5,861 nucleotides of DNA from Humisphaera sp. (lineage in GTDB: Bacteria; Planctomycetota; Phycisphaerae; Tepidisphaerales; Tepidisphaeraceae). Positions 1 through 5,677 of the stretch are shown in pieces. Position numbers and translations under genes: made by a program. The stretch spans positions 1 through 5,861 of the forward strand of contig JANXVV010000143.1 of assembly GCA_025351525.1 (NCBI GenBank). Reading direction: 5' to 3'. The first letter of the stretch is position 1; each line of letters opens with the position of its first letter. A model generated the notes under the pieces. That model saw only the letters and a program-made list of their open reading frames with translations. It did not search any database and was not told where the DNA came from.

Positions 1-5
1 AAAAT

Positions 6-26
6 GCACGGGCGAGACGCCCATGC
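6..26 (-). terminator. Hairpin downstream of aguA, possible terminator or dispersed palindrome
   Basis: A short inverted repeat with stem GGGCG/CGCCC, loop AGA and an extension GCA/TGC beyond one mismatch. Read on the minus strand it lies about 115 bases past the aguA stop codon. It is followed, after CA, by TTTT at the window edge, so it could end the aguB-GxxExxY-aguA transcript. The T-tract is short and cut by the window. The motif also resembles dispersed genomic palindromes, so a terminator role is inference. Confidence 0.35.
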
Positions 27-140
27 CAACTTCGCTTCCGCAATCGTAACGCATTCGGGCGAAAGTCAATTATTTTGTGCGCGGAATTGATCGGATATTT
101 CCAACCCGCTGCATCGATCGACATTTGCCGGATGAATTCA

Positions 141-1211
141 TCAGCGCGGTTGCTGCTGACTCAAACAATGAATCGCGCCCAAACCCCAGATGAGCTCGAC
201 ACAGTCGATGCCGATCACTTTGTGCTTCGGCAAATGCGATTGCAGGATTTGCAGCGCCTTGCGATCATTTTTTTTATTTCGGAAGGTGGGAACCAGCAGT
301 GCGCCGTTGATGAAATAAAAATTGACATACGTTGCCGGCAGACGCTGCCCGTCGAACTCGATGACGCCCGGCATGGGAATCTCAACGATGTCGAATGGCC
401 GGCCCCCCTGATCCTTCAACTTTTTGACGCGACTGAGATTGTCCCGCAGCACCGCAAAATTTTCATCCTTCGGATCCTCCTCGACACCCATTACGATTGT
501 CGCGGGATTGATGAATCGGGCGAGGTCGTCGATGTGTCCGTCCGTGTCATCGCCGGCGATTCCGTCGCCGAGCCAGCAGACGTGCGATTGGCCGTAATAA
601 TCTTTCAGAGTTTGTTCGATCTGAACTTTGCTGAGTCGCGGATTGCGATTTTTGTGAAGAAGGCATTGAGTCGTAGTCAGAATCGTCCCCAGGCCGTTGA
701 ATTCCACGGAGCCGCCTTCCATGATGATGCCGGGATAAAACACCGGCAGGCCAAGCTCTTTGGCGATTTCCGTCGGCACCCGATCGTCATCATCAAAAGG
801 CGGATATTTCCCGCCCCAGGCATTGAAACCCCAGTCGACGATGGCCGTTTCTTTCCTGCCGGATTGGGTTCGTCGCTGCACGAAGGCGGGGCCATGATCG
901 CGACACCAGCTTTCGTTGGTTTTGATGTGATGGAAGAAAATGTTTTCAAGCGGGCAGCCATGCCCGGTCAACTGCGCCCGGACGATCCGCTCGTAATTGC
1001 CGTTGGGGACATTGATCTCAACCCTTTCGCGCGGGGCGATCTCCTTGAAAATGCGGGCCAGGTTTTCCGGCACGGTGTGGTATCGATCCGGAAATGAAAT
1101 CCCCTCCGGTCGCGGCCAACTGAACCAGGTGGCGCGGTGGGGGGACCATTCGGGGGGGAAGGTGTAGCCGAGGGAAGCGGGGGTTTGGGATAGAGTTTTG
1201 AGTTTGACCAT
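141..1211 (-). CDS. aguA: Agmatine deiminase (agmatine iminohydrolase)
   Basis: Hydrolyses agmatine to N-carbamoylputrescine and ammonia in the cytoplasm, the first of two steps to putrescine handled by this cluster. The 356-residue product has the usual family length and the guanidine-deiminase (PAD-like) motifs. These are a WCRDHGP block at 102-108, EGGSVEFNG at 165-173, DGHIDD at 224-229 carrying the catalytic His226, and the C-terminal GAIHCLSQQQP with the nucleophile Cys349. The N-terminus TPASLGYTFPPEWSPH is typical of the family. I chose the ATG at 1211; a TTG two codons upstream is possible. Neither has a visible Shine-Dalgarno sequence, because the preceding DNA is the pyrimidine-rich strand of the left terminal repeat of the GxxExxY cassette. 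It is the last gene of a minus-strand group with aguB upstream. The motifs make the function very likely; a related arginine deiminase is unlikely given the length and the aguB partner. Confidence 0.95.
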   Translation of the reverse strand: MVKLKTLSQTPASLGYTFPPEWSPHRATWFSWPRPEGISFPDRYHTVPENLARIFKEIAPRERVEINVPNGNYERIVRAQLTGHGCPLENIFFHHIKTNESWCRDHGPAFVQRRTQSGRKETAIVDWGFNAWGGKYPPFDDDDRVPTEIAKELGLPVFYPGIIMEGGSVEFNGLGTILTTTQCLLHKNRNPRLSKVQIEQTLKDYYGQSHVCWLGDGIAGDDTDGHIDDLARFINPATIVMGVEEDPKDENFAVLRDNLSRVKKLKDQGGRPFDIVEIPMPGVIEFDGQRLPATYVNFYFINGALLVPTFRNKKNDRKALQILQSHLPKHKVIGIDCVELIWGLGAIHCLSQQQPR

Positions 1212-1241
1212 AAACAATGTTGCCCACGAAGGGACACGAAG
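1212..1241 (+). repeat. Left terminal inverted repeat of the GxxExxY cassette
   Basis: Matches the reverse complement of 1670-1699 at 27 of 30 positions, including a perfect 22-base core at 1220-1241. It is built from CACGAAGG-type units, with a third degenerate unit at about 1247-1252. It abuts the aguA start codon, so it occupies the place where that gene's ribosome binding site should be. Confidence 0.85.
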
Positions 1242-1270
1242 GAAGACACGAAAAAGACAAATCGGAAAAT

Positions 1271-1645
1271 TCAGAGGATGAAGCGTTGCCAGTCGAGACG
1301 GCCGGCGTCGCCGAAATTGATGAGGAGACCTACGCGCATTCTGGTCGCGTTCATGTAATTGAGCAGTTGGGCTTCTTCTCTTGTCGTGAGATGGTCCATC
1401 ACTTTGATTTCAACGAGTACGCTTCCGTAGCAGACAAAATCGGCGACGTAAAACTTCTTTAAGGTGTGTCCTTTGTAATGGACATTAATTGGCGCCAGGG
1501 CGATGTGCGGAATATTTCGAGTGGTCAATTCAATCTGCAACGCCTCCTGATAGACGGCTTCCAAAAACCCGTTCCTCATTTCGCGATGCACTTCAATGGC
1601 CGCTCCGACAATCGCATAAACCTCATCTTTGAAAAGCAATTCCAT
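1271..1645 (-). CDS. GxxExxY-family protein, predicted PD-(D/E)XK nuclease-like
   Basis: A 124-residue protein with the family's name-giving motif, GFLEAVY at 26-32 (Gly26, Glu29, Tyr32). The conserved order follows: IVGAAIEVHRE near the N-terminus, a YVADFV strand with Asp69, VEIKV with Glu79 and Lys81, and AQLLNY (Gln93 to Tyr97), ending in LLINFGDAGRLDWQRFIL. The D...ExK...QxxxY arrangement is that of PD-(D/E)XK nucleases, and Pfam places this family in that superfamily; to my knowledge its cellular function is not established. I chose the ATG at 1645 because an AAGGGAG Shine-Dalgarno (1654-1660) sits 8 bases upstream and the family begins here. A GTG at 1702 overlapping the aguB stop is open in frame but would translate the repeat. 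The gene lies between aguB and aguA inside inverted repeats and is probably co-transcribed with them, although it has no evident polyamine role. Confidence 0.9.
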   Translation of the reverse strand: MELLFKDEVYAIVGAAIEVHREMRNGFLEAVYQEALQIELTTRNIPHIALAPINVHYKGHTLKKFYVADFVCYGSVLVEIKVMDHLTTREEAQLLNYMNATRMRVGLLINFGDAGRLDWQRFIL

Positions 1646-1653
1646 CAATCTTT

Positions 1654-1660
1654 CTCCCTT
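1654..1660 (-). promoter_or_regulatory. Shine-Dalgarno of the GxxExxY gene, formed by the terminal repeat
   Basis: On the minus strand AAGGGAG lies 8 bases before the ATG at 1645. It is the tail of the third CACGAAGGG unit of the right terminal repeat, so the repeat itself supplies the ribosome binding site. This decides the start at 1645 over the upstream GTG. Confidence 0.7.
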
Positions 1661-1669
1661 CGTGTTTTT

Positions 1670-1699
1670 CTTCGTGTCCCTTCGTGGGCAATCCTGTTT
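1670..1699 (-). repeat. Right terminal inverted repeat of the GxxExxY cassette
   Basis: Reverse-complement partner of 1212-1241, with the perfect 22-base core at 1670-1691. Its outermost base is the last base of the aguB TGA stop codon. The third CACGAAGGG unit continues inward to about 1657 and merges into the Shine-Dalgarno of the GxxExxY gene. Confidence 0.85.
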
Positions 1700-2622
1700 C
1701 ACTTCGAATCAATGAACCTCTTCGTCATCTCCCCATAAGCATCAATCCGCCGATCCCTTAAAAACGGCCAATGGGTACGGCTGAACTCGACCTTTTCCAA
1801 ATCCGCCGGGATGACCATCACCTCTTCCTTCTCGACCGATGCCCGATGCACCACTTTTCCATCGGGCGAGGCGACGAACGACTGGCCCCAGAACTGAATG
1901 CCCTCGTCGCTCACCGGCTTGCCATCGGCACCGAGAATTTTTTCGGTTCCGATCCGGTTCGCGGCGCAGACATAGCACCCGTTGGCGACCGCGTGGGAGC
2001 GCTGGATCAGTTCCCAGGCATCGTGCTGGGCTTCACCGAACTCGGTTTTTTCGGAGGGGTGCCAGCCGATCGCGGTGGGGTAGAAGAGGATTTGCGCGCC
2101 TTGGAGCGCGGTCAGTCGGGCACCTTCGGGGAACCATTGGTCCCAGCAGATCAGCACACCGATTTTTGCGAATTTGGTGTTCCAGGCACGAAAACCGGTG
2201 TCCCCGGGGGTAAAGTAAAATTTTTCGTAATAGAGCGGGTCATCGGGAATGTGCATTTTTCGATAGATGCCTATGAGCGATCCATCCGCGTCGATCACAA
2301 CGGCGGTGTTGTGGTACAAACCATCCGCGCGCTTTTCGAAAAGCGAGGCGATGATGACCACGCCATATTGTTTGGCGACTTTGCGGAATGCGTCCGTCGA
2401 CGGGCCGGGAATGGTCTCGGCGGTCTTGAAAAAACGGTGGTCTTCCAACTGGCAAAAGTATTGCGACCGGAAAAGTTCCTGGGTGCAGATGATCTGCGCG
2501 CCTTGTCTGGCGGCTTGCTCGACGAGCTTGATCTGCTGATCCAGATTGTCGGTGAGATCCTCACCGCACGCCATCTGGGTGAGGCCGATATTGACGATTC
2601 GAGGGGAGGGTTGTGTTGTCAT
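1699..2622 (-). CDS. aguB: N-carbamoylputrescine amidohydrolase (nitrilase superfamily)
   Basis: Hydrolyses N-carbamoylputrescine to putrescine, CO2 and ammonia, using the product of AguA from the same cluster. The 307-residue length fits the AguB branch of the carbon-nitrogen hydrolase family. The catalytic triad is visible: Glu49 in CTQELF, Lys122 in YRKMHIPDDP, and Cys159 in LICWDQWFPEGAR. The segments YYEKFYFTPGD and the C-terminal FSRTHWPFLRDRRIDAYG are highly characteristic of N-carbamoylputrescine amidases and argue against a generic nitrilase or beta-ureidopropionase. The start is the ATG at 2622, which leaves an N-terminus of normal length. No good Shine-Dalgarno is seen (CCCTCTTTTTT precedes it). 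It is the first gene of the minus-strand group. Its TGA shares a GTGA overlap with a GTG upstream of the GxxExxY gene, which I regard as fortuitous. Confidence 0.96.
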   Translation of the reverse strand: MTTQPSPRIVNIGLTQMACGEDLTDNLDQQIKLVEQAARQGAQIICTQELFRSQYFCQLEDHRFFKTAETIPGPSTDAFRKVAKQYGVVIIASLFEKRADGLYHNTAVVIDADGSLIGIYRKMHIPDDPLYYEKFYFTPGDTGFRAWNTKFAKIGVLICWDQWFPEGARLTALQGAQILFYPTAIGWHPSEKTEFGEAQHDAWELIQRSHAVANGCYVCAANRIGTEKILGADGKPVSDEGIQFWGQSFVASPDGKVVHRASVEKEEVMVIPADLEKVEFSRTHWPFLRDRRIDAYGEMTKRFIDSK

Positions 2623-2656
2623 TGTGTTGGAAAAAAGAGGGATATTCTAAAACATA

Positions 2657-2678
2657 TAGCCCGGTGTTTACGCCGGTT
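2657..2678 (+). repeat. Outer palindromic repeat, left copy
   Basis: Matches the reverse complement of 2835-2856 at 20 of 22 positions (TAGCCCGG core, ACGCCGG end). It also folds on itself (CCGGTG, TTTA, CGCCGG, with one G-T pair), so each arm is a small hairpin as well as part of a long one. Confidence 0.75.
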
Positions 2679-2717
2679 CTTTCTTCGAGCGTGTGAAAAA
2701 AAATGGTGGAGGCTACT

Positions 2718-2740
2718 GTAGCATGGGCTACCAACCCATG
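2718..2740 (+). repeat. Inner palindromic repeat, left copy
   Basis: Begins GTAGCATGGG and matches the reverse complement of 2766-2788 at 21 of 23 positions. A 25-base AT-rich spacer separates the two copies. Within the copy, CATGGG and CCCATG form a 6-base stem. Confidence 0.8.
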
Positions 2741-2765
2741 TTTTTGAATTTAAACGCAAGAAAAC

Positions 2766-2788
2766 CATGGGCTGGTGGCCCATGCTAC
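2766..2788 (-). repeat. Inner palindromic repeat, right copy
   Basis: Reverse-complement partner of 2718-2740, ending GCCCATGCTAC. It has its own 7-base stem, CATGGGC/GCCCATG, around TGGTG. Together the two copies could form a 23-base-pair hairpin or two small ones. It lies between divergent genes, so termination is not its obvious role. Confidence 0.8.
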
Positions 2789-2834
2789 GGCGAACCCAAC
2801 CGTGTTCCTGAACATGCTCTTCAGAAAATGGAAA

Positions 2835-2856
2835 AACCGGCGTAAGCGCCGGGCTA
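2835..2856 (-). repeat. Outer palindromic repeat, right copy
   Basis: Reverse-complement partner of 2657-2678. It contains a perfect small hairpin, CCGGCG, TAAG, CGCCGG (2837-2852). The pair encloses the inner repeat pair, giving a nested 200-base structure. Confidence 0.75.
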
Positions 2857-2930
2857 CAGGTACGGCTTATAAATTACCCGTTGAACGAATAATTGCCAGC
2901 CATCCTCATTCTCGGATAGGATCGAAAGCC

Positions 2931-3710
2931 ATGTCGCTTCAGGTTCAATTGCTTCCGACATCGTCAGGCGATCACACGCAGTCCCAGCCGTTGACGACGT
3001 ATCGGGTGAACCGCACCATCGCGATCGATGCCGGCAGCCTTGGTTTCGCGCTCTCGGGAGTGGAACTGGCGACGATCGAGCATGTCGTGCTCACCCATTC
3101 GCACCTCGATCACACCGCCTCTCTGCCGATCGCCATCGATTCGGCTTTCACGCATTTAACCCGCCCCATGCGCGTCTACGCCGCCGCCCCCACGCTTGCG
3201 GCGGTTCGGAAGCATTTGTTCAACGATGAGATCTGGGTGGATTTTTCGCAGTTCAAAATTCCCGGCACGGATCAGCCGTGCCTGGAGTGGGTCGAAATGC
3301 CGCCGCGACAATCGATCGTGCTGGATGGGGTGCGGATTTTGCCCATCCCGGTGACCCATCCGGTGCCGACGGTGGGGCTGATCGTGCAGACTGAATCGGC
3401 ATCGGTCGTATTCACTTCCGACACCTGGAAGACGGATGAGATCTGGGCCGAGGCCGCGAAATTGCCGAATCTGAAGGCTGTGTTTGTGGAGTGTTCGTTT
3501 CCGGATGAGATGGAAAAATTGGCCCGCGATTCCGGGCATCTTACGCCTCGGCTTGTGGCGGAAGAGGCGGCCAAGCTGGGCCGGCAGGTGCCGATTTACT
3601 GCGTGCATCTCAAGCCATCCATGCGGGAAAAATTGCAGCAGCAGTTGGCGCCATATGCGGATCGCGGGATTGCACCGGCGGAAATCGGAAAGATCTACGC
3701 GTGGCCGTGA
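2931..3710 (+). CDS. Class II 3',5'-cyclic-nucleotide phosphodiesterase-like metallo-hydrolase
   Basis: A 259-residue metallo-beta-lactamase-fold enzyme that probably hydrolyses cAMP or a related cyclic nucleotide in the cytoplasm. The metal ligands are visible: HSHLDH at 56-61 (His56, His58, Asp60, His61), His143 in VTHP, Asp164 in FTSDTW, and His226 in VHLKP. Several stretches match the class II (PDE1/CpdP-type) family rather than generic lactamase-fold proteins: TTYRVNRTIAIDAGS near the N-terminus, FVECSFPDE (185-193), SGHLTP (201-206) and CVHLKPSMREKL (224-235). I start at the ATG at 2931 because family similarity begins there. A weak AGGA lies 9 bases upstream, and the longer in-frame start at 2775 encodes only repeat DNA. 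No signal peptide or membrane segment is seen. It stands alone between palindromes. Substrate specificity cannot be read from the sequence; other phosphodiester or lactone substrates remain possible. Confidence 0.88.
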   Translation: MSLQVQLLPTSSGDHTQSQPLTTYRVNRTIAIDAGSLGFALSGVELATIEHVVLTHSHLDHTASLPIAIDSAFTHLTRPMRVYAAAPTLAAVRKHLFNDEIWVDFSQFKIPGTDQPCLEWVEMPPRQSIVLDGVRILPIPVTHPVPTVGLIVQTESASVVFTSDTWKTDEIWAEAAKLPNLKAVFVECSFPDEMEKLARDSGHLTPRLVAEEAAKLGRQVPIYCVHLKPSMREKLQQQLAPYADRGIAPAEIGKIYAWP

Positions 3711-3807
3711 CACGCCGGGATCGGAGCCCTGGGCGACGACCCGGATTTCGCGCGGAGTGGCTTCGTGCGGAATCCGGGTCGTCGCCTACGGCTCCGATCC
3801 CGGCGTG
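3711..3807. repeat. 97-base near-perfect palindrome directly after the phosphodiesterase stop
   Basis: The first base follows the TGA at 3708-3710. The arms pair from 3711/3807 inward for about 44 positions. The outer 18 pairs are perfect (CACGCCGGGATCGGAGCC with its complement), then come one mismatch at 3729/3789 and a few G-T pairs, closing on a small loop around 3757-3760. No T-tract follows, so it is not a classical intrinsic terminator. It could protect the 3' end of the upstream mRNA or be a copy of a dispersed palindromic element. Confidence 0.85.
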
Positions 3808-3852
3808 AAGTTCTCGAGGTAACAACCGACGCGATTTCAAGTATTGATGGTC

Positions 3853-3881
3853 GAAACTTAGCGGGATCGACCCCGTCTAAA
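3853..3881 (+). promoter_or_regulatory. Candidate ECF-sigma promoter for the TPR/pseudoprotease gene
   Basis: GAAACTT (3853-3859) and GTCTAAA (3875-3881) are separated by 15 bases. This closely matches the GGAACTT...GTCTAA consensus known for extracytoplasmic-function sigma factors of the RpoE type, with one mismatch in the -35. Transcription would start near 3887, giving a leader of about 80 bases before the ATG at 3966. ECF control would suit an exported protein. The assignment is by eye and untested. Confidence 0.45.
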
Positions 3882-3953
3882 CAGGTGGGAGCCACAACGC
3901 GAATGAGTCTTTCGTTCGTCCGCCATCGTGAGCGGCGTGGTTCCGGTTCGGGT

Positions 3954-3959
3954 AAGGAG
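3954..3959 (+). promoter_or_regulatory. Shine-Dalgarno deciding the start of the TPR/pseudoprotease gene
   Basis: AAGGAG sits 6 bases before the ATG at 3966, which is followed at once by a signal-peptide-like sequence. This selects 3966 over the earlier in-frame starts that extend back into the palindrome. Confidence 0.85.
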
Positions 3960-3965
3960 CTACAG

Positions 3966-5672
3966 ATGAAAAAGCGTACAGTGCTTGCGGTGGGCTTATG
4001 CCTCGGCATCGGTTTTGGTCTCGCGATATCGCGCGCGGACAATCCACCTGTCGGCGGGGGACGTCCGATTTCCACACCAGGCGGCTCGAAAAAGCCCGAC
4101 CCGAAATCGCTGGAAGCGCTCTTGAAGCAGGGCCGCGATGCGCTGGCCGCCGGGGAGTACAAAGCCGCCTGCGATGCGTTTCACGATGTGGCGGCGATCG
4201 ACATGCGAAACGTCGAGGCGCTGCACGGGCAGGGCGTGGCGTATATGTTTTTGAATGATTTCATTCATGCCCTGCCACCGATGGAAAAAGCGCTGACTGC
4301 GAACCCGTCGCCGAACCGCGCGCTGGTGTTGAACATGGCGGTGTGCCAGATCGGGCAGCCGGGCAGCAAAAATGCGATGCGGGCGGCGACGATCATCATG
4401 GATTATCTGTCGGCACACCCTGGCCGACTGGATGAACCGCTGCTGAACGCGATGGCAACCGCGATGTTCGTCGCGGACGACCAAGCCAAGAAAGGCCGAA
4501 AGTTTCAGGACTGCGAGGCGTTTTATAAAACGTACAACCAGAAGTTGGAATCGGCCAAGCCGGGCATGAAGCGGTGGGGCGTGCAGTGGCAAAGCGCTCG
4601 AAGCGTCGATGAGCGCACGGTCGCCAACGCCGCCGGTGAAAAGCAACTGACGGCGATCTCCCGGGATCTGGATACGCTCGATGGAAAATTGACTGAAGTC
4701 AATCGAACGCTCGAGAAGCAGAAGGATCTGCTGCGGCGGGGATTCATCTCGCAATATGAAATGTCGGCCAACCTGCAGAGCGTTAAAATTTTGACGGACG
4801 AGCAGGAATCCAGACAAAAAGAATATGATGCGATCGTCGCAAAAATTCAACGGCCTTCGTTTCCGAAAGCGATGACGGTGGTGGCGATGGATGACCTGAC
4901 CCCGCCGCCGGTGATGGCAAATGCGGAGGTTGCGGTAGTCGACCCCACGGTGCAGTTGATGGCTCCCGTGAGCGTTCGCCGAACCACCATGGTTGCCAAG
5001 CCGCGCGCGAATGGCGGGGACAAACCCGGCACTCCTAAAACGGAAATCAAGACGGAGATGCCGAAAGCTGAGGAATCGATCATCTCCGTGACCGCTCAAC
5101 CGGCGGCGCATCGCAAAGTGCGAATCAGTTCCTACGCGGCGGCGTTTCCGATTTCGGAGAGCCTGATTCTCACCTCCGCCACGCCGTTGGCCGGGGCCAC
5201 GGAGATCGAATTGCAGATGTCCGATGGAACGCCGATGAAAGCCGTGCTGGTTCGCGTCGACGAAGTGGCCGGATTGGCGCTGCTTCGCGTCACTGACAAG
5301 AAAATGATTCCACTGGTTCTCGCGACGGCGTTTGCCGGCGGGGCGGTTCAATGTGCGGCGTACCCGACCGTGAATATCTTCAACCCGATGGCCGAGTCGA
5401 TCCCCGGCACCGCCCGACCGCCGGCGGGAGATTGGCGCATAACCCTTTCACGCCATCCGAGATTGAGCGGTTCACCGCTTCTGTCCGGCAATAAAGTCGT
5501 CGGCCTCGAACTGGCCTCGCGTGAGACCGATCCCGCCCAGGTGCCGGCGGCTACTCTGGAGGCGATCAAAAAGTTTCTCGCCGCAGACCTCCCCACGCCA
5601 CCCGTGGGCGGTCCGGAACCCTGTGCCGCGATGCTTCAACTGATGGCCACGCGTGAAAGCTCGGGGATGTAA
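3966..5672 (+). CDS. Exported TPR and coiled-coil protein with degenerate HtrA/trypsin-like domain
   Basis: A 568-residue protein of unknown function, not recognised as a named family. Residues 1-24 form a signal peptide (MKKR, a hydrophobic stretch to about 21, likely cleavage after SRA), so it should act outside the cytoplasm. Two TPR-like helix pairs lie at about 48-115. Helical sequence continues to about 215, and a probable coiled coil spans about 222-296. A Pro/Lys-rich linker covers about 300-385. The C-terminal part (about 386-540) resembles the HtrA-type trypsin fold: LILTSATPLAGATEIEL aligns with the TNAHVV strand, VDEVAGLALLRV with the TDLAVLKV strand, and RLSGSPLLSGNKVVGLE with the GNSGGPL segment. 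In that reading the His is Thr406 and the Asp is Gly436, while Ser501 remains. A binding or scaffold role is therefore likelier than proteolysis, by inference. An AAGGAG site and a candidate ECF promoter precede it. Confidence 0.85.
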   Translation: MKKRTVLAVGLCLGIGFGLAISRADNPPVGGGRPISTPGGSKKPDPKSLEALLKQGRDALAAGEYKAACDAFHDVAAIDMRNVEALHGQGVAYMFLNDFIHALPPMEKALTANPSPNRALVLNMAVCQIGQPGSKNAMRAATIIMDYLSAHPGRLDEPLLNAMATAMFVADDQAKKGRKFQDCEAFYKTYNQKLESAKPGMKRWGVQWQSARSVDERTVANAAGEKQLTAISRDLDTLDGKLTEVNRTLEKQKDLLRRGFISQYEMSANLQSVKILTDEQESRQKEYDAIVAKIQRPSFPKAMTVVAMDDLTPPPVMANAEVAVVDPTVQLMAPVSVRRTTMVAKPRANGGDKPGTPKTEIKTEMPKAEESIISVTAQPAAHRKVRISSYAAAFPISESLILTSATPLAGATEIELQMSDGTPMKAVLVRVDEVAGLALLRVTDKKMIPLVLATAFAGGAVQCAAYPTVNIFNPMAESIPGTARPPAGDWRITLSRHPRLSGSPLLSGNKVVGLELASRETDPAQVPAATLEAIKKFLAADLPTPPVGGPEPCAAMLQLMATRESSGM

Positions 5673-5677
5673 TTGAT

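Larger units (their letters stand above)
1212..1699. mobile_element. Inverted-repeat-bounded GxxExxY cassette, candidate mobile unit
   Basis: A 488-base unit contains only the GxxExxY gene and is bounded by inverted repeats. Its outer limits touch the aguB stop codon on one side and the aguA ATG on the other. The two ends share AAACA, then three mismatched bases, then a 22-base perfect match containing CACGAAGGGACACGAAG. Further in, both ends carry a third CACGAA unit at the same spacing (10 then 12 bases between units). No target-site duplication is evident and no transposase is present. Mobility is therefore inference from the repeat architecture, possibly acting in trans or through the encoded nuclease-like protein. 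Confidence 0.6.
2623..2930. other. Divergent intergenic region filled by nested inverted repeats
   Basis: This 308-base gap separates aguB (minus) from the phosphodiesterase gene (plus) and must hold the promoters of both. Most of it is two nested inverted-repeat pairs, listed separately. A plausible minus-strand -10 element (TAGAAT, 2644-2649) lies about 22 bases before the aguB ATG. A plus-strand TATAAAT (2868-2874) lies about 57 bases before the phosphodiesterase ATG. Neither has a convincing -35 at normal spacing, so both are weak suggestions. The phosphodiesterase reading frame stays open back to 2775, but that stretch encodes repeat sequence rich in Arg and Lys and lacks family similarity. 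Confidence 0.6.

Noticed and set aside
75..1097. Long plus-strand reading frame opposite aguA
   Set aside because: It is the antisense shadow of a gene with complete agmatine deiminase motifs, and its translation has no recognisable domain.
1217..1254. CRISPR-like short repeats (CACGAAG units)
   Set aside because: Only three short units with 10-12 base spacing and no unique spacers; they are terminal repeats of the cassette.
1646..1702. GTG start of the GxxExxY gene overlapping the aguB stop
   Set aside because: The extra residues encode the terminal repeat, while the ATG at 1645 has a good ribosome site and matches the family start.
1771..2721. 316-codon plus-strand reading frame opposite aguB
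   Set aside because: Antisense shadow of a well-supported amidohydrolase; it ends within repeat DNA and has no family signature.
2775..2930. 52-residue N-terminal extension of the phosphodiesterase
   Set aside because: It would translate palindromic repeat DNA, is basic and unlike the family, whose similarity begins just after the ATG at 2931.
2931..3710. Beta-lactamase resistance gene
   Set aside because: The fold is shared, but the SGHLTP and HLKP motifs and the N-terminal pattern point to class II phosphodiesterases.
3711..3807. Rho-independent terminator
   Set aside because: The stem is far too long and no T-tract follows on either strand.
3765..3965. Upstream extension of the TPR/pseudoprotease reading frame
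   Set aside because: It runs through the palindrome and the candidate promoter; the AAGGAG plus signal peptide at 3966 is decisive.
3996..5351. 451-codon minus-strand reading frame opposite the TPR/pseudoprotease gene
   Set aside because: Rich in Arg and His as expected for a shadow in GC-rich DNA; the plus strand has a ribosome site, signal peptide and coherent domains.
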